Notes: a model not told the origin generated them from the sequence alone. 36,310 bases of DNA from Desulfuromonadales bacterium (GCA_024636295.1 JAGXHI010000067.1:1-36310), one strand, 5' to 3'. Numbered from the stretch's first letter, positions 15,304-23,371 are shown. A program made the numbers and translations.

Positions 15304-17430
15304 ATGAAAAATATACGCTATGAGAAAGACGGTGAGAACATCGCCACCCTGGTCCTGTCGCCGACACATCCCCTTGACCGGACTTTCGCCGAAGAGCTGA
15401 ACCGGACCCTGGTGACCCTTGAGAAGGACCAGGTCGCCGGCGTCGTTCTGATTCCGGAAAAGGGGACGGTTTCCGATGGAAGCGACCTTCGAGAACTGCT
15501 GGCCTACGATCCCTCCCAAAAAGAAGAGGCGATCGAGATCAGCTTTCTCCTCCAACAGGCCCTGAGGAAGCTCGAAACCCTAGGGAAACCAGTGGTCGCC
15601 GCGATCAACGGACCAGCCCTCGGAGAAGGTTACGAGATCTGCCTTGCGGCACATCGTCGCATCGCAACAGAGGATCCCGTTATCCGGATCGGCCTGCCCC
15701 AGGTCGGACTGGGACTGATGCCAGGATCGGGGGGAGTTTCCCGCCTGGTACGCCTGCTCGGGCTGGAGAAGGCCCTGCCCTGTCTCCAGGAAGGAGGGCT
15801 GCTCGGACCGAAAGATGCGTTCAAAGCCGGCCTCATCGACGAGGTGGCCGAGGATGAAAAGGACCTGCGCAAAAAAGCCCGGGCATGGATTCTCGGGCAT
15901 CCGGAAGCCAGGCAGCCCTGGGACGAGAAAAATTTCCAGATCCCGGGCGGCACGATGCTCACCAACCCCCGTGTGGCCCAGTTCGTCAGTCTCGCGCCCG
16001 CCCGTCTTAAGAAGAAGACGCGGGGCCTCTACCCCGCCGAGGAAAAAATCCTTTCGGCCGCCGCGGAGGGGATGCTGGTGAACGTGGATGCCGCGCTGCG
16101 GATCGAAGGCCGGTACATGGTCGAGCTTCTGGCCACTCCGGTGGCGAAGAACCTCATTTCCTTCTCCCTCCAGACGGCCGCCATCAAGGCCGGCGGGAGC
16201 CGTCCGAAAGGGTTCGAGCAGCAGCGCGTCAGGAAGCTTGGCATCCTCGGCGCGGGAATGATGGGCGCCGGAATCGCCTGCGTTTCCGCCGGCAAGGGCA
16301 TCGAGGTGGTGCTCAAGGACGTGGAGCTGCAGAAAGCCGAAAAAGGGAAGAGCCACTCGGCCAGACTGATGGACAAGCAGATTGCCAGGGGACGCGCCAC
16401 CGAGGAGCAGAAGGAGGCCCTTCTCTCCAGGATTCACCCGACGGCCGACGCCTCGGACCTCTCGGGATGCGACCTGATCATCGAGGCCGTCTTCGAGGAT
16501 GTTCCTCTGAAAAACGCCGTCACCCGCGAGGCCGAAGTTCACCTGGCCGAAGGCGGCATCTTCGCCTCCAACACATCCACCCTGCCGATCACCGGTCTGG
16601 CCGAAGCATCGAAGAATCCTGCGAATTTCATCGGCCTCCATTTCTTCTCGCCAGTGGACCGGATGCCCCTTGTGGAGATCATCTGCGGCAGGCGGACGAG
16701 CGACGAGACCCTGGCGCGCTCCTTCGACTTCGTCCAGCAGATCGGAAAGGCGCCGATCGTGGTCAACGATTCCCGGGGCTTCTACACCTCGCGCGTCTTC
16801 GGCACTTTCCTCGACGAGGGATGCGCTCTTCTCGAAGATGGTGTGGATCCGCTGCTCATCGACAACCTGAGCAAGCTGGACGGAATGCCCGTGGGTCCCC
16901 TGACCATCCGGGACGAAGTGAGCCAGAAGCTCGGGGTCAGCGTCCGGAAGGCGAACATCAAGATGGTGGAGGAAGAAGGCGGGACCTGGAAGGAAATGGC
17001 GTCGGACCGGGTCCTGAGAGTGGTCACCGAAGAGCACGGCCGCCTGGGCAAGGCCTACAACGGCGGGTTTTACGATTACCCGGAAAACGGGCGAAAACGG
17101 GTATGGCCCAAGCTGTATGAGCTTTTCTACAAGCCGGACGCCCATATCCCCCGACAGGACATCCAGGACCGAATCCTCTTCCGTCAGGCTATCGAAGCGG
17201 TAAAGTGCCTGGAGGAAGGCGTCCTGAGGTCCGTGGCGGACTGCAATATCGGATCGATCCTGGGCATCGGCTTTCCGCGCTATACGGGCGGGCAACTCCA
17301 GTACATCAATACATATGGGGTCCGTCGATTCGTTGAGAGGGCGAACGAGCTGACCGAAAAATACGGTGAGCGCTTCACTCCCCCGCAACTCCTGATGCAG
17401 AAGGCGGAAAAAGGGGAATTGTTCGTCTGA
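15304..17430 (+). CDS. Fused enoyl-CoA hydratase/3-hydroxyacyl-CoA dehydrogenase (FadB/FadJ type)
   Basis: The 708-residue protein has an N-terminal crotonase domain (about 1-190), a linker, and an NAD-binding 3-hydroxyacyl-CoA dehydrogenase (about 310-600) plus C-terminal domain. The dehydrogenase half looks intact: LGILGAGMMGAG at 312-323, SNTSTLPI, His446 in GLHFFSP and Glu458. In the crotonase half Glu111 (GEGYEICLA) is present. The second catalytic glutamate, normally in GLPEV, is Gln133 (IGLPQVGLGLMPG). The oxyanion motifs are also unusual (SDGSDL, ALGEG). Hydration may therefore be weak and partly left to the MaoC protein. The open frame extends 46 codons upstream, but AGGTGGG before 15304 and domain alignment favour this ATG. 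Confidence 0.93.
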   Translation: MKNIRYEKDGENIATLVLSPTHPLDRTFAEELNRTLVTLEKDQVAGVVLIPEKGTVSDGSDLRELLAYDPSQKEEAIEISFLLQQALRKLETLGKPVVAAINGPALGEGYEICLAAHRRIATEDPVIRIGLPQVGLGLMPGSGGVSRLVRLLGLEKALPCLQEGGLLGPKDAFKAGLIDEVAEDEKDLRKKARAWILGHPEARQPWDEKNFQIPGGTMLTNPRVAQFVSLAPARLKKKTRGLYPAEEKILSAAAEGMLVNVDAALRIEGRYMVELLATPVAKNLISFSLQTAAIKAGGSRPKGFEQQRVRKLGILGAGMMGAGIACVSAGKGIEVVLKDVELQKAEKGKSHSARLMDKQIARGRATEEQKEALLSRIHPTADASDLSGCDLIIEAVFEDVPLKNAVTREAEVHLAEGGIFASNTSTLPITGLAEASKNPANFIGLHFFSPVDRMPLVEIICGRRTSDETLARSFDFVQQIGKAPIVVNDSRGFYTSRVFGTFLDEGCALLEDGVDPLLIDNLSKLDGMPVGPLTIRDEVSQKLGVSVRKANIKMVEEEGGTWKEMASDRVLRVVTEEHGRLGKAYNGGFYDYPENGRKRVWPKLYELFYKPDAHIPRQDIQDRILFRQAIEAVKCLEEGVLRSVADCNIGSILGIGFPRYTGGQLQYINTYGVRRFVERANELTEKYGERFTPPQLLMQKAEKGELFV

Positions 17431-17650
17431 TATACTGATAAGCATAAGCCGCAAGTTCCTGGCTTCCGTTCGTTTGCCCGCTGGAGTCACATAAAAACAG
17501 AGGAGAATCGTGTGCATCCGGTTTTTATCTGCGTCAATCAGCCTTACCTGCGGCCAATTGAAGTTTTTTTTTGTTTCGGTCCAGCGAAATAATCTTTACT
17601 GGAATAATGTTTCCCGCCCGTTACCCCTTTTTTGAATGATGGAGCTGCCC

Positions 17651-19207
17651 ATGTCGGCCTTGCATGAGAAAATCAGGAAGAAAAGCCTTCACTCGAAGAT
17701 CATCGACATCGAAGAGACGATTAAATTTTTCAGGGACGGTATGTTCCTCGGGTTTTCCGGATTCGGTGGAGGTCACCCCAAAGCAATCGCCCATACCCTG
17801 GCCGACCATGTGGAAAAAAACAATCTCCAGGGAAAGCTTCGATTCAATGTCTACACCGGCGCCTCCATCGGGAGGGATATCGACAACCGGTGGGCAGAGC
17901 TGGGAATGATGGACAGGCGCTGTCCCTACCAGACCGGCGACACCATCCGCTCAGAGATCAACAAGGGCAATATCCGGCTGATCGACAGGCACCTTTCCCA
18001 CTACGCCCAGGAGTTCACTCCCGGGATGTTTCCTCCGGACAGGGGCGGCAGGATCGATATCGCACTTATCGAGGCCACCGGCATCACAGAGAATGGCGAT
18101 ATCATTCTGAGCAGTTCCGTCGGAGTTTCACCCGAGCTGATCCGGTGCGCCGATAAAATCCTGATTGAAATCAACACCGCCGTGCCCGACTGGGAAGGGG
18201 TCCATGACATCTACATTCCCCCTCCCCTGCCCCATCGCGAGCCGCTGCTCATCCGGGAGGTCTCCGATCGGATAGGCACCCCTTATGTCATCTGCGACAA
18301 CGACAAGATACTTGCTATCGTCGAATCCCGCCGTCAGGATCCCGGAAGGCCGATGGATCCGCCCGACGAACCGTCCCGAACCATCGCCGCACACATCCTT
18401 GATTTTTTTCAAAGCGAAGTGAAGGCCGGAAGGCTGCCGAAGAATCTCCTCCCTCTCCAGTCCGGGGTGGGCAATATCGCCAACGCAGTGGTCAGCGGGC
18501 TGGCGGAAGGACCGTTTACGAACCTGCGCATCTGGACCGAGATCATACAGGATACGGCCCTTGATTTCATCGATTCGGGCAAGCTCACCATGGCCTCCGC
18601 CACATCCTTCGGATTATCCCCGCAAGGGATTCAGCGCCTGTACGACAACTGGCAGACCTATATTCCCAGAATCGTACTCCGGCCAGTTCAGATCAGCAAC
18701 CACCCCGAACTGGTGCGGCGATTCGGAGTGATCGCGATGAACACGCCCGTCGAGTTCGATATCTACGGGCATTGCAACTCCACCCTGATCGGCGGAACAC
18801 GCATGGTGAACGGAATCGGCGGCTCCGGTGACTTTCTGCGAAACGCCCATCTCTCCATCATGCACTCCCCCTCCACACGCCCGACCCGAACCGATCCCAA
18901 TGGAATCACCTGCGTGGTGCCCAAGGCGACGCATGTGGACCATACGGAGCACGACCTGGACATCCTCGTCACGGAACAGGGCCTCGCCGATCTTCGGGGG
19001 CTCGGCGCTAAAGACAGAGCGCAGGTGGTCATCGATAACTGCGTACATCCCGAGTACAGGCCCATGATTCAGGAATATTTCGATCGTGCGACCCGGGAAT
19101 GCCTGGCCGCAAAAAGCGCGCATGAGCCCCAGATCCTGGCGAAAGCTTACAGGATGCAGCAGAACCTCTCCGACAATGGAACCATGAAAGTCGATTCCTG
19201 GGATTAG
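17651..19207 (+). CDS. Acetyl-CoA hydrolase/transferase family CoA-transferase
   Basis: The 518-residue protein belongs to the Ach1/AarC/Cat1 family, which moves CoA between an acyl-CoA and a free acid through a glutamyl-CoA thioester. The hallmark SGVGNIANAV is at 271-280 and Glu297 in IWTEIIQD is the expected nucleophile. GFSGFGGGHPKAIAH near residue 40 and the ending TEQGLADLRG are also family features. An ATG five codons earlier exists, but GGAG at 17641-17644 is six bases before 17651. In this operon it may activate a substrate with acetyl- or succinyl-CoA (the Yersinia RipA enzyme of itaconate use is in this family) or recover CoA from the end product. Confidence 0.9.
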   Translation: MSALHEKIRKKSLHSKIIDIEETIKFFRDGMFLGFSGFGGGHPKAIAHTLADHVEKNNLQGKLRFNVYTGASIGRDIDNRWAELGMMDRRCPYQTGDTIRSEINKGNIRLIDRHLSHYAQEFTPGMFPPDRGGRIDIALIEATGITENGDIILSSSVGVSPELIRCADKILIEINTAVPDWEGVHDIYIPPPLPHREPLLIREVSDRIGTPYVICDNDKILAIVESRRQDPGRPMDPPDEPSRTIAAHILDFFQSEVKAGRLPKNLLPLQSGVGNIANAVVSGLAEGPFTNLRIWTEIIQDTALDFIDSGKLTMASATSFGLSPQGIQRLYDNWQTYIPRIVLRPVQISNHPELVRRFGVIAMNTPVEFDIYGHCNSTLIGGTRMVNGIGGSGDFLRNAHLSIMHSPSTRPTRTDPNGITCVVPKATHVDHTEHDLDILVTEQGLADLRGLGAKDRAQVVIDNCVHPEYRPMIQEYFDRATRECLAAKSAHEPQILAKAYRMQQNLSDNGTMKVDSWD

Positions 19208-19257
19208 GCGTCAAATTATCCCGCGGAAGAAAATTCCTCAATCAAAAGGAGAACTTA

Positions 19258-20265
19258 ATGAACTGCCAATTCAATACTCGCATTATGGATCTCTTCAATA
19301 TCCGCCTGCCGATTGTGGCGGGCGGCATGCAATGGCTCTCCACCGCCGATTATGTCGGCGCCGCGGCCCGCAGCGGAATCATGGGGTTCATCACTGCGGG
19401 AAGCTATCCCGACCTCGAGGACTTGCGAACGGCGATCCGACGCTGCCGCGAAATTGCCGAAGGAAAACCCTTCGGTGTCAACGTCTCCATGCTGCCCAAG
19501 CTGGTGGAAGGGGAAACGACCGACGCGATTTTCGACCTGATCATCGAGGAAGGAGTCGCCTTCGTGGAAACGGCGGGGCGAAACCCGGAGAAATATCTTC
19601 CTAAGCTGCAGGGGGAAGGCATTAAGGTCGTGCACAAGGTCCCCACGGTGCGCCTTGCCCGAAAAGCCCAGCAGATCGGTGTCGATGCTGTCACTCTTGT
19701 CGGAGCGGAATGCGGCGGCCACCCGGGGATGGACCTGGTCGGGACTTTCGTGCAGGCGGCGGTCGCCGCCCGTGACATATCGATTCCCCTCATTGTTGGA
19801 GGCGGAGTCGGCACGGGCGCACACCTTATCGCCGCACTCGCCCTGGGAGCGGACGGGGTCATCATCGGGACCCGTTTTCTGGTCGCGGAGGAAATCTGGG
19901 CCCACCGGACATTCAAGGAGCGTCTGGTCCAGGCGACCGAAACCGATACCACCCTGATGCTGCACACGGTCCGCAATACCCTCCGCGCCCTGCGTAATAA
20001 AACGACGGAAATCGTCCAGCAGCTCGAACGTGAAAATGCCGAGAACATGGATATCTCCATTCTGATGCCCTACATCTCCGGCAAGGTCGGGCGAAACGCT
20101 TACGAAACGGGGGACACTTCGCTCGGAGCGCTGGCAACAGGCCAGGCGGTGGCGTTTGCCGATAAGATCGAACCCCTTGCGGACATTGTGAAACGTCTGG
20201 AAGAGGAAGCCTGCCGTTCCATGGAGAGACTTGATTCCCTGACCGGTCACGATCCGGCGAAATAA
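19258..20265 (+). CDS. FMN-dependent nitronate monooxygenase/FabK-like oxidoreductase
   Basis: The 335-residue TIM-barrel flavoprotein begins with an LPIVAGGMQWLSTADYVGA segment and carries GAECGGHPG with His155. That is the histidine of the nitropropane dioxygenase/FabK family that contacts the flavin and substrate. IPLIVGGGVGTGAHLIAAL and GADGVIIGTRF form the FMN phosphate site. Relatives include enoyl-ACP reductase II, nitronate monooxygenase and several enzymes of unclear role that sit in CoA-catabolic clusters. In this operon an enoyl or dienoyl thioester reduction or an accessory flavin reaction is possible. AAAAGGAG precedes the ATG. Confidence 0.85.
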   Translation: MNCQFNTRIMDLFNIRLPIVAGGMQWLSTADYVGAAARSGIMGFITAGSYPDLEDLRTAIRRCREIAEGKPFGVNVSMLPKLVEGETTDAIFDLIIEEGVAFVETAGRNPEKYLPKLQGEGIKVVHKVPTVRLARKAQQIGVDAVTLVGAECGGHPGMDLVGTFVQAAVAARDISIPLIVGGGVGTGAHLIAALALGADGVIIGTRFLVAEEIWAHRTFKERLVQATETDTTLMLHTVRNTLRALRNKTTEIVQQLERENAENMDISILMPYISGKVGRNAYETGDTSLGALATGQAVAFADKIEPLADIVKRLEEEACRSMERLDSLTGHDPAK

Positions 20266-20308
20266 ATAACGCGGGCTCTTAACATCGACCTTGCAAGGTA
20301 GAGCAACC

Positions 20309-21157
20309 ATGTCATTCTCAAAAACTCTGAAACGCAGCTTTCTTTTCGTGCCCGGAAGCAATGAAAAACTCATCGGCAAGGCCCTGGCCACCGAAGCCGA
20401 TGCCGTCATTATCGACCTGGAAGACTCTGTTGCCGTGGGTGAAAAGGAAAACGCGAGGAAAATCGCCTTAGCCGCGGCCCGAAACAGCCTGAAGGGTTGC
20501 TATATCCGGATCAACGCCTGGACCACCCCCTGGCATGAAAGGGACCTGCAAGAGGCGGCGGCAGCCGGAATTGCCGGAATCATGCTCCCGAAGTCCGAGG
20601 ATGCGGATACGGTTCTCCGGACGGCTGAGAAGCTGCCGACCGGCTGCGACCTGATTCCCCTCATTGAAACCGCACGAGGCGTTCTGCGCGCCCATGAAGT
20701 CGCAGCCTGCAGCGACCGGATTTCACGCCTCGCCTTCGGCGCCCTCGATTTCACTCTCGATATCGGCACCCGCTTTTCAAAAACGGGTACGGAACTGATC
20801 TATGCGAGATCACACCTTGTGATCGCCTCCCGCGCAGCCGATATCTTTCCCCCGGTCGATTCCGTATATCCCGATCTGGCGGATCCCGACAGCCTGCGCT
20901 CGGAGCTCAACGAGGTCAGAGGCCTGGGGATGTTCGGGAAACTGGCTATTCACCCGAACCAGATCGATCCGATCCACAAAACGTTCACGCCGGCCGCGGA
21001 AGAAGTCGAGGAAGCCGAGTTGATCGTCAAGGAATTCGAGAAGGCGGAGAAGGAGGGAATCGCCTCGATCAAGCTGAACGACAAGCTTGTGGATTACCCC
21101 GTTTACACCAGGGCGAAAAGAATCCTGGACCTGTCCCGTCAGCTGCGTCAGGGATAA
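20309..21157 (+). CDS. CitE-like CoA-ester lyase (HpcH/HpaI superfamily)
   Basis: The 282-residue lyase has the full CitE/CLYBL pattern: RSFLFVPGSNEKLI, IDLEDSVA at 35-42, CYIRINAW with Arg67, LIETARG with Glu120, GALDFTLDIG with Asp147 and KLAIHPNQI. The glutamate and aspartate bind Mg2+. Such enzymes split citramalyl-, malyl- or related 3-hydroxy-3-methyl-acyl-CoA into acetyl-CoA plus a 2-oxo acid. A standalone gene with no citD or citF excludes citrate lyase. Partnered with the MaoC hydratase and a CoA-transferase, citramalyl-CoA cleavage to acetyl-CoA and pyruvate is plausible. A TTG start six codons earlier is possible; the ATG with AAGGTAGAG is preferred. Confidence 0.88.
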   Translation: MSFSKTLKRSFLFVPGSNEKLIGKALATEADAVIIDLEDSVAVGEKENARKIALAAARNSLKGCYIRINAWTTPWHERDLQEAAAAGIAGIMLPKSEDADTVLRTAEKLPTGCDLIPLIETARGVLRAHEVAACSDRISRLAFGALDFTLDIGTRFSKTGTELIYARSHLVIASRAADIFPPVDSVYPDLADPDSLRSELNEVRGLGMFGKLAIHPNQIDPIHKTFTPAAEEVEEAELIVKEFEKAEKEGIASIKLNDKLVDYPVYTRAKRILDLSRQLRQG

Positions 21158-21261
21158 AGTCAACTTCCACGCGAAGTCCACAAGTCCCGAGAAAACCTTT
21201 TTCCTCCATGTCTCCGGCGCCTCGTTGTGACAAAGCCTTTCAACAGGAGATTACGAAACAG

Positions 21262-21696
21262 ATGCTCGCAAGAAATCCCGAATACAAGGAAGCGGTGGAG
21301 AGAATTTTCACCAACGCCAATTTTATACGCCAACTCGGCATCCGCCTGGAGAATGTCGAACCCGGCGCCTGTGAAACAACCCTGGAGATCACTCCGATGC
21401 ACAAGCAGCACCTGGACAAGGTCCACGGGGGCGTCCTGGTGACCCTTGCCGGGCATACGGCCACGGGTGCGGCGACCTCCCTGCTGGAAGCGGGGACAGA
21501 TGTGGTTGCAGCGGAATTCAAAATCAACATCCTTCGCGCCGTCAGCGCACCGAAAATTTTCTGCCGGGCGCAGGTGCTGAAATCCGGGAAAAAGCTGCTC
21601 GTTGCCGAAGGGGACGTTTTCGACGGCACGGACGCAAAAGCGAAAATGGTGGCAAAGACGCTTTTTACGTTCATCGTCCTGGACGGGGAGATGTGA
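21262..21696 (+). CDS. PaaI-type hotdog acyl-CoA thioesterase
   Basis: The 144-residue protein is a single hotdog domain. LDKVHGGVLVTLAGHTATGA contains the HGG motif (residues 55-57) where the thioesterase active site begins; the central helix follows. The C-terminal strands VVAAEFKINILRAV and KKLLVAEGDVFDG are typical of PaaI/YdiI-like enzymes, which hydrolyse unwanted or stalled acyl-CoAs and release CoA. AGGAG is 12 bases before this ATG. The frame extends 18 codons upstream to 21208, but without a ribosome site. It probably relieves dead-end thioesters in the pathway. Confidence 0.82.
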   Translation: MLARNPEYKEAVERIFTNANFIRQLGIRLENVEPGACETTLEITPMHKQHLDKVHGGVLVTLAGHTATGAATSLLEAGTDVVAAEFKINILRAVSAPKIFCRAQVLKSGKKLLVAEGDVFDGTDAKAKMVAKTLFTFIVLDGEM

Positions 21697-21766
21697 CTTG
21701 GCTCTTCCAGGCTATACGCATGGGCCTCCGTAAAAGCCTCACGAAGTTCAGGGGTCATTTCCCCGC

Positions 21767-21789
21767 CCCTCTCCCATCCGGGGAGAGGG
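21767..21789. repeat. GC-rich inverted repeat (CCCTCTCCC type)
   Basis: CCCTCTCCC and GGGAGAGGG pair perfectly around a 5-base loop in the 191-base gap before the last SDR gene. Hairpins of this exact kind recur between genes in many Proteobacteria. No T-run follows, so it is not a standard terminator. Confidence 0.5.
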
Positions 21790-21887
21790 AGTCGAGCAGG
21801 TGCGATCTTTTTACGGGAGTCCATCGCCTCCGGCTGGGCGAAAAAGCCAGTGTGTTACTGCTTTTACTTTGAGAACAGGAGCAAAAC

Positions 21888-22781
21888 ATGAGTGAAACGA
21901 AATTTCTGGAAGGAAAATCGGTCCTGGTGACCGGTTCGGGCCGCGGCATCGGAAGGGGAATCGCCCTCGAGGTGGCCCGGGCGGGCGGAAGCGTTGTGGT
22001 CAACGATCTCGACCCGGAGACGGTGCAGGAAGTTGTCACTGAAATCGAGGCTGCAGGCGGATCCGCTGTGGCAAATACAGACAGCGTCGCGTCCTGGGAG
22101 GGCGCCAACGCCATGGTCGAGCAGGCCGTGAAGGCCTTCGGGAAGATCGATGCGGTGGTCAACAACGCCGGCATCCTGCGGGACAACATCTTTCACAAGA
22201 TGACCCCGGAGGAATTCAACGACGTCGTCGACGTTCATCTGCGGGGAAGTTTCAACACCAGTCGGGCCGCCGCCACCCATTTCCGCAATCAGAAAAGCGG
22301 CGCCTTCGTCCACATGACCTCCGCTTCGGGACTGGTGGGCAATTTCGGCCAGGCCAACTATTCCGCGGCGAAGCTTGCGCTGGTCGGCCTGTCCAAGTCG
22401 ATCGCGCTGGATATGGAGCGCTTCAACGTCCGCTCCAACTGCATCTGTCCCTTTGCCTGGAGCCGCATGATCGCCACCATCCCGACCGACACGCCCGAGC
22501 AGAAAGACCGGGTGGAGAAGCTCAAGAGAATGAAGCCGGAGAAGATCGCTCCCATGGCTGCGGCCCTCTGCAGCGACCGCGCCGCCCACATCACCGGCCA
22601 GATCTTCGGGGTCCGGATGAACGAGATCTTCCTCATCAGCCAGCCGCGCCCCCTGCGCTCCGTTCAGAAGAGCGAAGGCTGGACCATCGATTCCATCTTC
22701 GAGACCGCCATACCTGCTCTGGAGAAAAATTTCTATCCTCTCGACCGCTCTGCGGACGTTTTCAGCTGGGATCCCATTTGA
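21888..22781 (+). CDS. SDR family 3-hydroxyacyl-CoA dehydrogenase (multifunctional enzyme 2-like)
   Basis: The 297-residue protein has TGSGRGIGRG at 15-24, Asp40 after VVVN (favouring NAD), NNAG at 92-95, Ser145, Tyr158 and Lys162. The segments SVVVNDLDPET and NNAGILRDNIFHKM are typical of the dehydrogenase part of peroxisomal multifunctional enzyme 2 and its bacterial relatives, which oxidise (R)-3-hydroxyacyl-CoA. A C-terminal tail of about 45 residues beyond the usual SDR core carries QPRPLRSVQKSEGWT. With the MaoC hydratase it would form an (R)-route parallel to the (S)-route of the FadB-like fusion. It is the last gene of the operon, and a strong terminator follows. Confidence 0.88.
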   Translation: MSETKFLEGKSVLVTGSGRGIGRGIALEVARAGGSVVVNDLDPETVQEVVTEIEAAGGSAVANTDSVASWEGANAMVEQAVKAFGKIDAVVNNAGILRDNIFHKMTPEEFNDVVDVHLRGSFNTSRAAATHFRNQKSGAFVHMTSASGLVGNFGQANYSAAKLALVGLSKSIALDMERFNVRSNCICPFAWSRMIATIPTDTPEQKDRVEKLKRMKPEKIAPMAAALCSDRAAHITGQIFGVRMNEIFLISQPRPLRSVQKSEGWTIDSIFETAIPALEKNFYPLDRSADVFSWDPI

Positions 22782-22882
22782 TCACAAGGAGGCGCTTGCC
22801 TCCCTTCTCCAGAAGGAACTTCGGTCGGCAGCAGAAAACGATTCTCCTGCCCCGAGAGTCGGCCTGTAAACCCGACGATCGG

Positions 22883-22920
22883 AAAAGGAGGGCGAGGCAA
22901 TGCCTCGCCCTCCTTTTCTT
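22883..22920 (+). terminator. Terminator of the beta-oxidation operon
   Basis: Arms 22883-22899 and 22901-22917 are perfect reverse complements (AAAAGGAGGGCGAGGCA type), folding into a long GC-rich stem with a 3-5 base loop. The 3' arm ends in TTTT and is followed by CTT. It lies about 100 bases after the last gene of the plus-strand operon. Confidence 0.8.
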
Positions 22921-22933
22921 CGTCCCTGGAGAT

Positions 22934-23018
22934 AAACAAAAAAAACCCCGGAAGCAGGAGGGAAACCTTCCGGGGTAAAGAGGGACATCCGCGTCCGGAT
23001 TCCCTCGGTGTATTCTTG
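22934..23018 (-). ncRNA. Candidate small regulatory RNA, about 80 nt
   Basis: A minus-strand transcript is predicted from three linked signals: promoter hexamers at 23053-23025, a start near 23018 and an intrinsic terminator ending near 22936. The RNA would fold into two hairpins. The first (23006-22980) pairs GAGGGA with TCCCTC and ATCCG with CGGAT around a GACG loop, with one bulged base. The second is the terminator stem CCCCGGAAG/CTTCCGGGG. Its 12-base loop contains TCCCTCCT, complementary to Shine-Dalgarno sequences. No open frame fits inside and no protein gene uses this promoter. I do not recognise it as 6S, SRP or another known RNA. A trans-acting RNA that blocks ribosome sites is the leading idea. 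Confidence 0.6.
22936..22975 (-). terminator. Intrinsic terminator of the candidate small RNA
   Basis: On the minus strand a 9-bp stem CCCCGGAAG/CTTCCGGGG (22975-22967 with 22954-22946) is followed at once by eight T, one G and three T. This is a textbook intrinsic terminator with no minus-strand protein gene upstream of it. Confidence 0.85.
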
Positions 23019-23024
23019 GGGAGA

Positions 23025-23053
23025 AATATAACCTTAATTGTAACATTTGTCAA
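23025..23053 (-). promoter_or_regulatory. Sigma-70 promoter of the candidate small RNA
   Basis: Minus strand TTGACA (23053-23048), 17-base spacer, TATATT (23030-23025). The -35 is perfect and the -10 has one mismatch. Confidence 0.7.
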
Positions 23054-23127
23054 ATTATATTTTTCAGAGGAAAGATCCATAAAGGGCAGATCCATAAGGC
23101 GAATTGCCTTTTTATCGTTCCACCCAT

Positions 23128-23156
23128 TTGACAGATCATTGTTGGATTGCTTTAAT
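23128..23156 (+). promoter_or_regulatory. Possible promoter for the two-component operon
   Basis: TTGACA (23128-23133) is followed after 17 bases by TTTAAT (23151-23156). A perfect TATAAT lies at 23157-23162, but 23 bases from the -35. Either way transcription would begin near 23165, about 110 bases from the divergent small-RNA promoter and roughly 400 bases before the histidine kinase. Confidence 0.45.
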
Positions 23157-23371
23157 TATAATATCTCAGAGAAAGGACAATCACGTCGACGCCCTGGAAA
23201 TTATTTCCTTGCCCCTGCAAAGAAATTCCTTCAATGGCTCTAACATTCGCAGATCATTTTCATCATGATTGTGGCATGTGCCATTGTGTGGACATTATCG
23301 CAGAGAAGTTCACCCTGATCCTTTTCACATCCTTCAGAAAACAGTTCCATGGATTGCACCCTCTCGAGGGC

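Noticed and set aside
15580..17517. Very long antisense open frame (645 codons) opposite the hydratase/dehydrogenase fusion
   Set aside because: It mirrors the codon structure of the real gene; GC-rich coding sequence often leaves such frames open. No start signal or domain.
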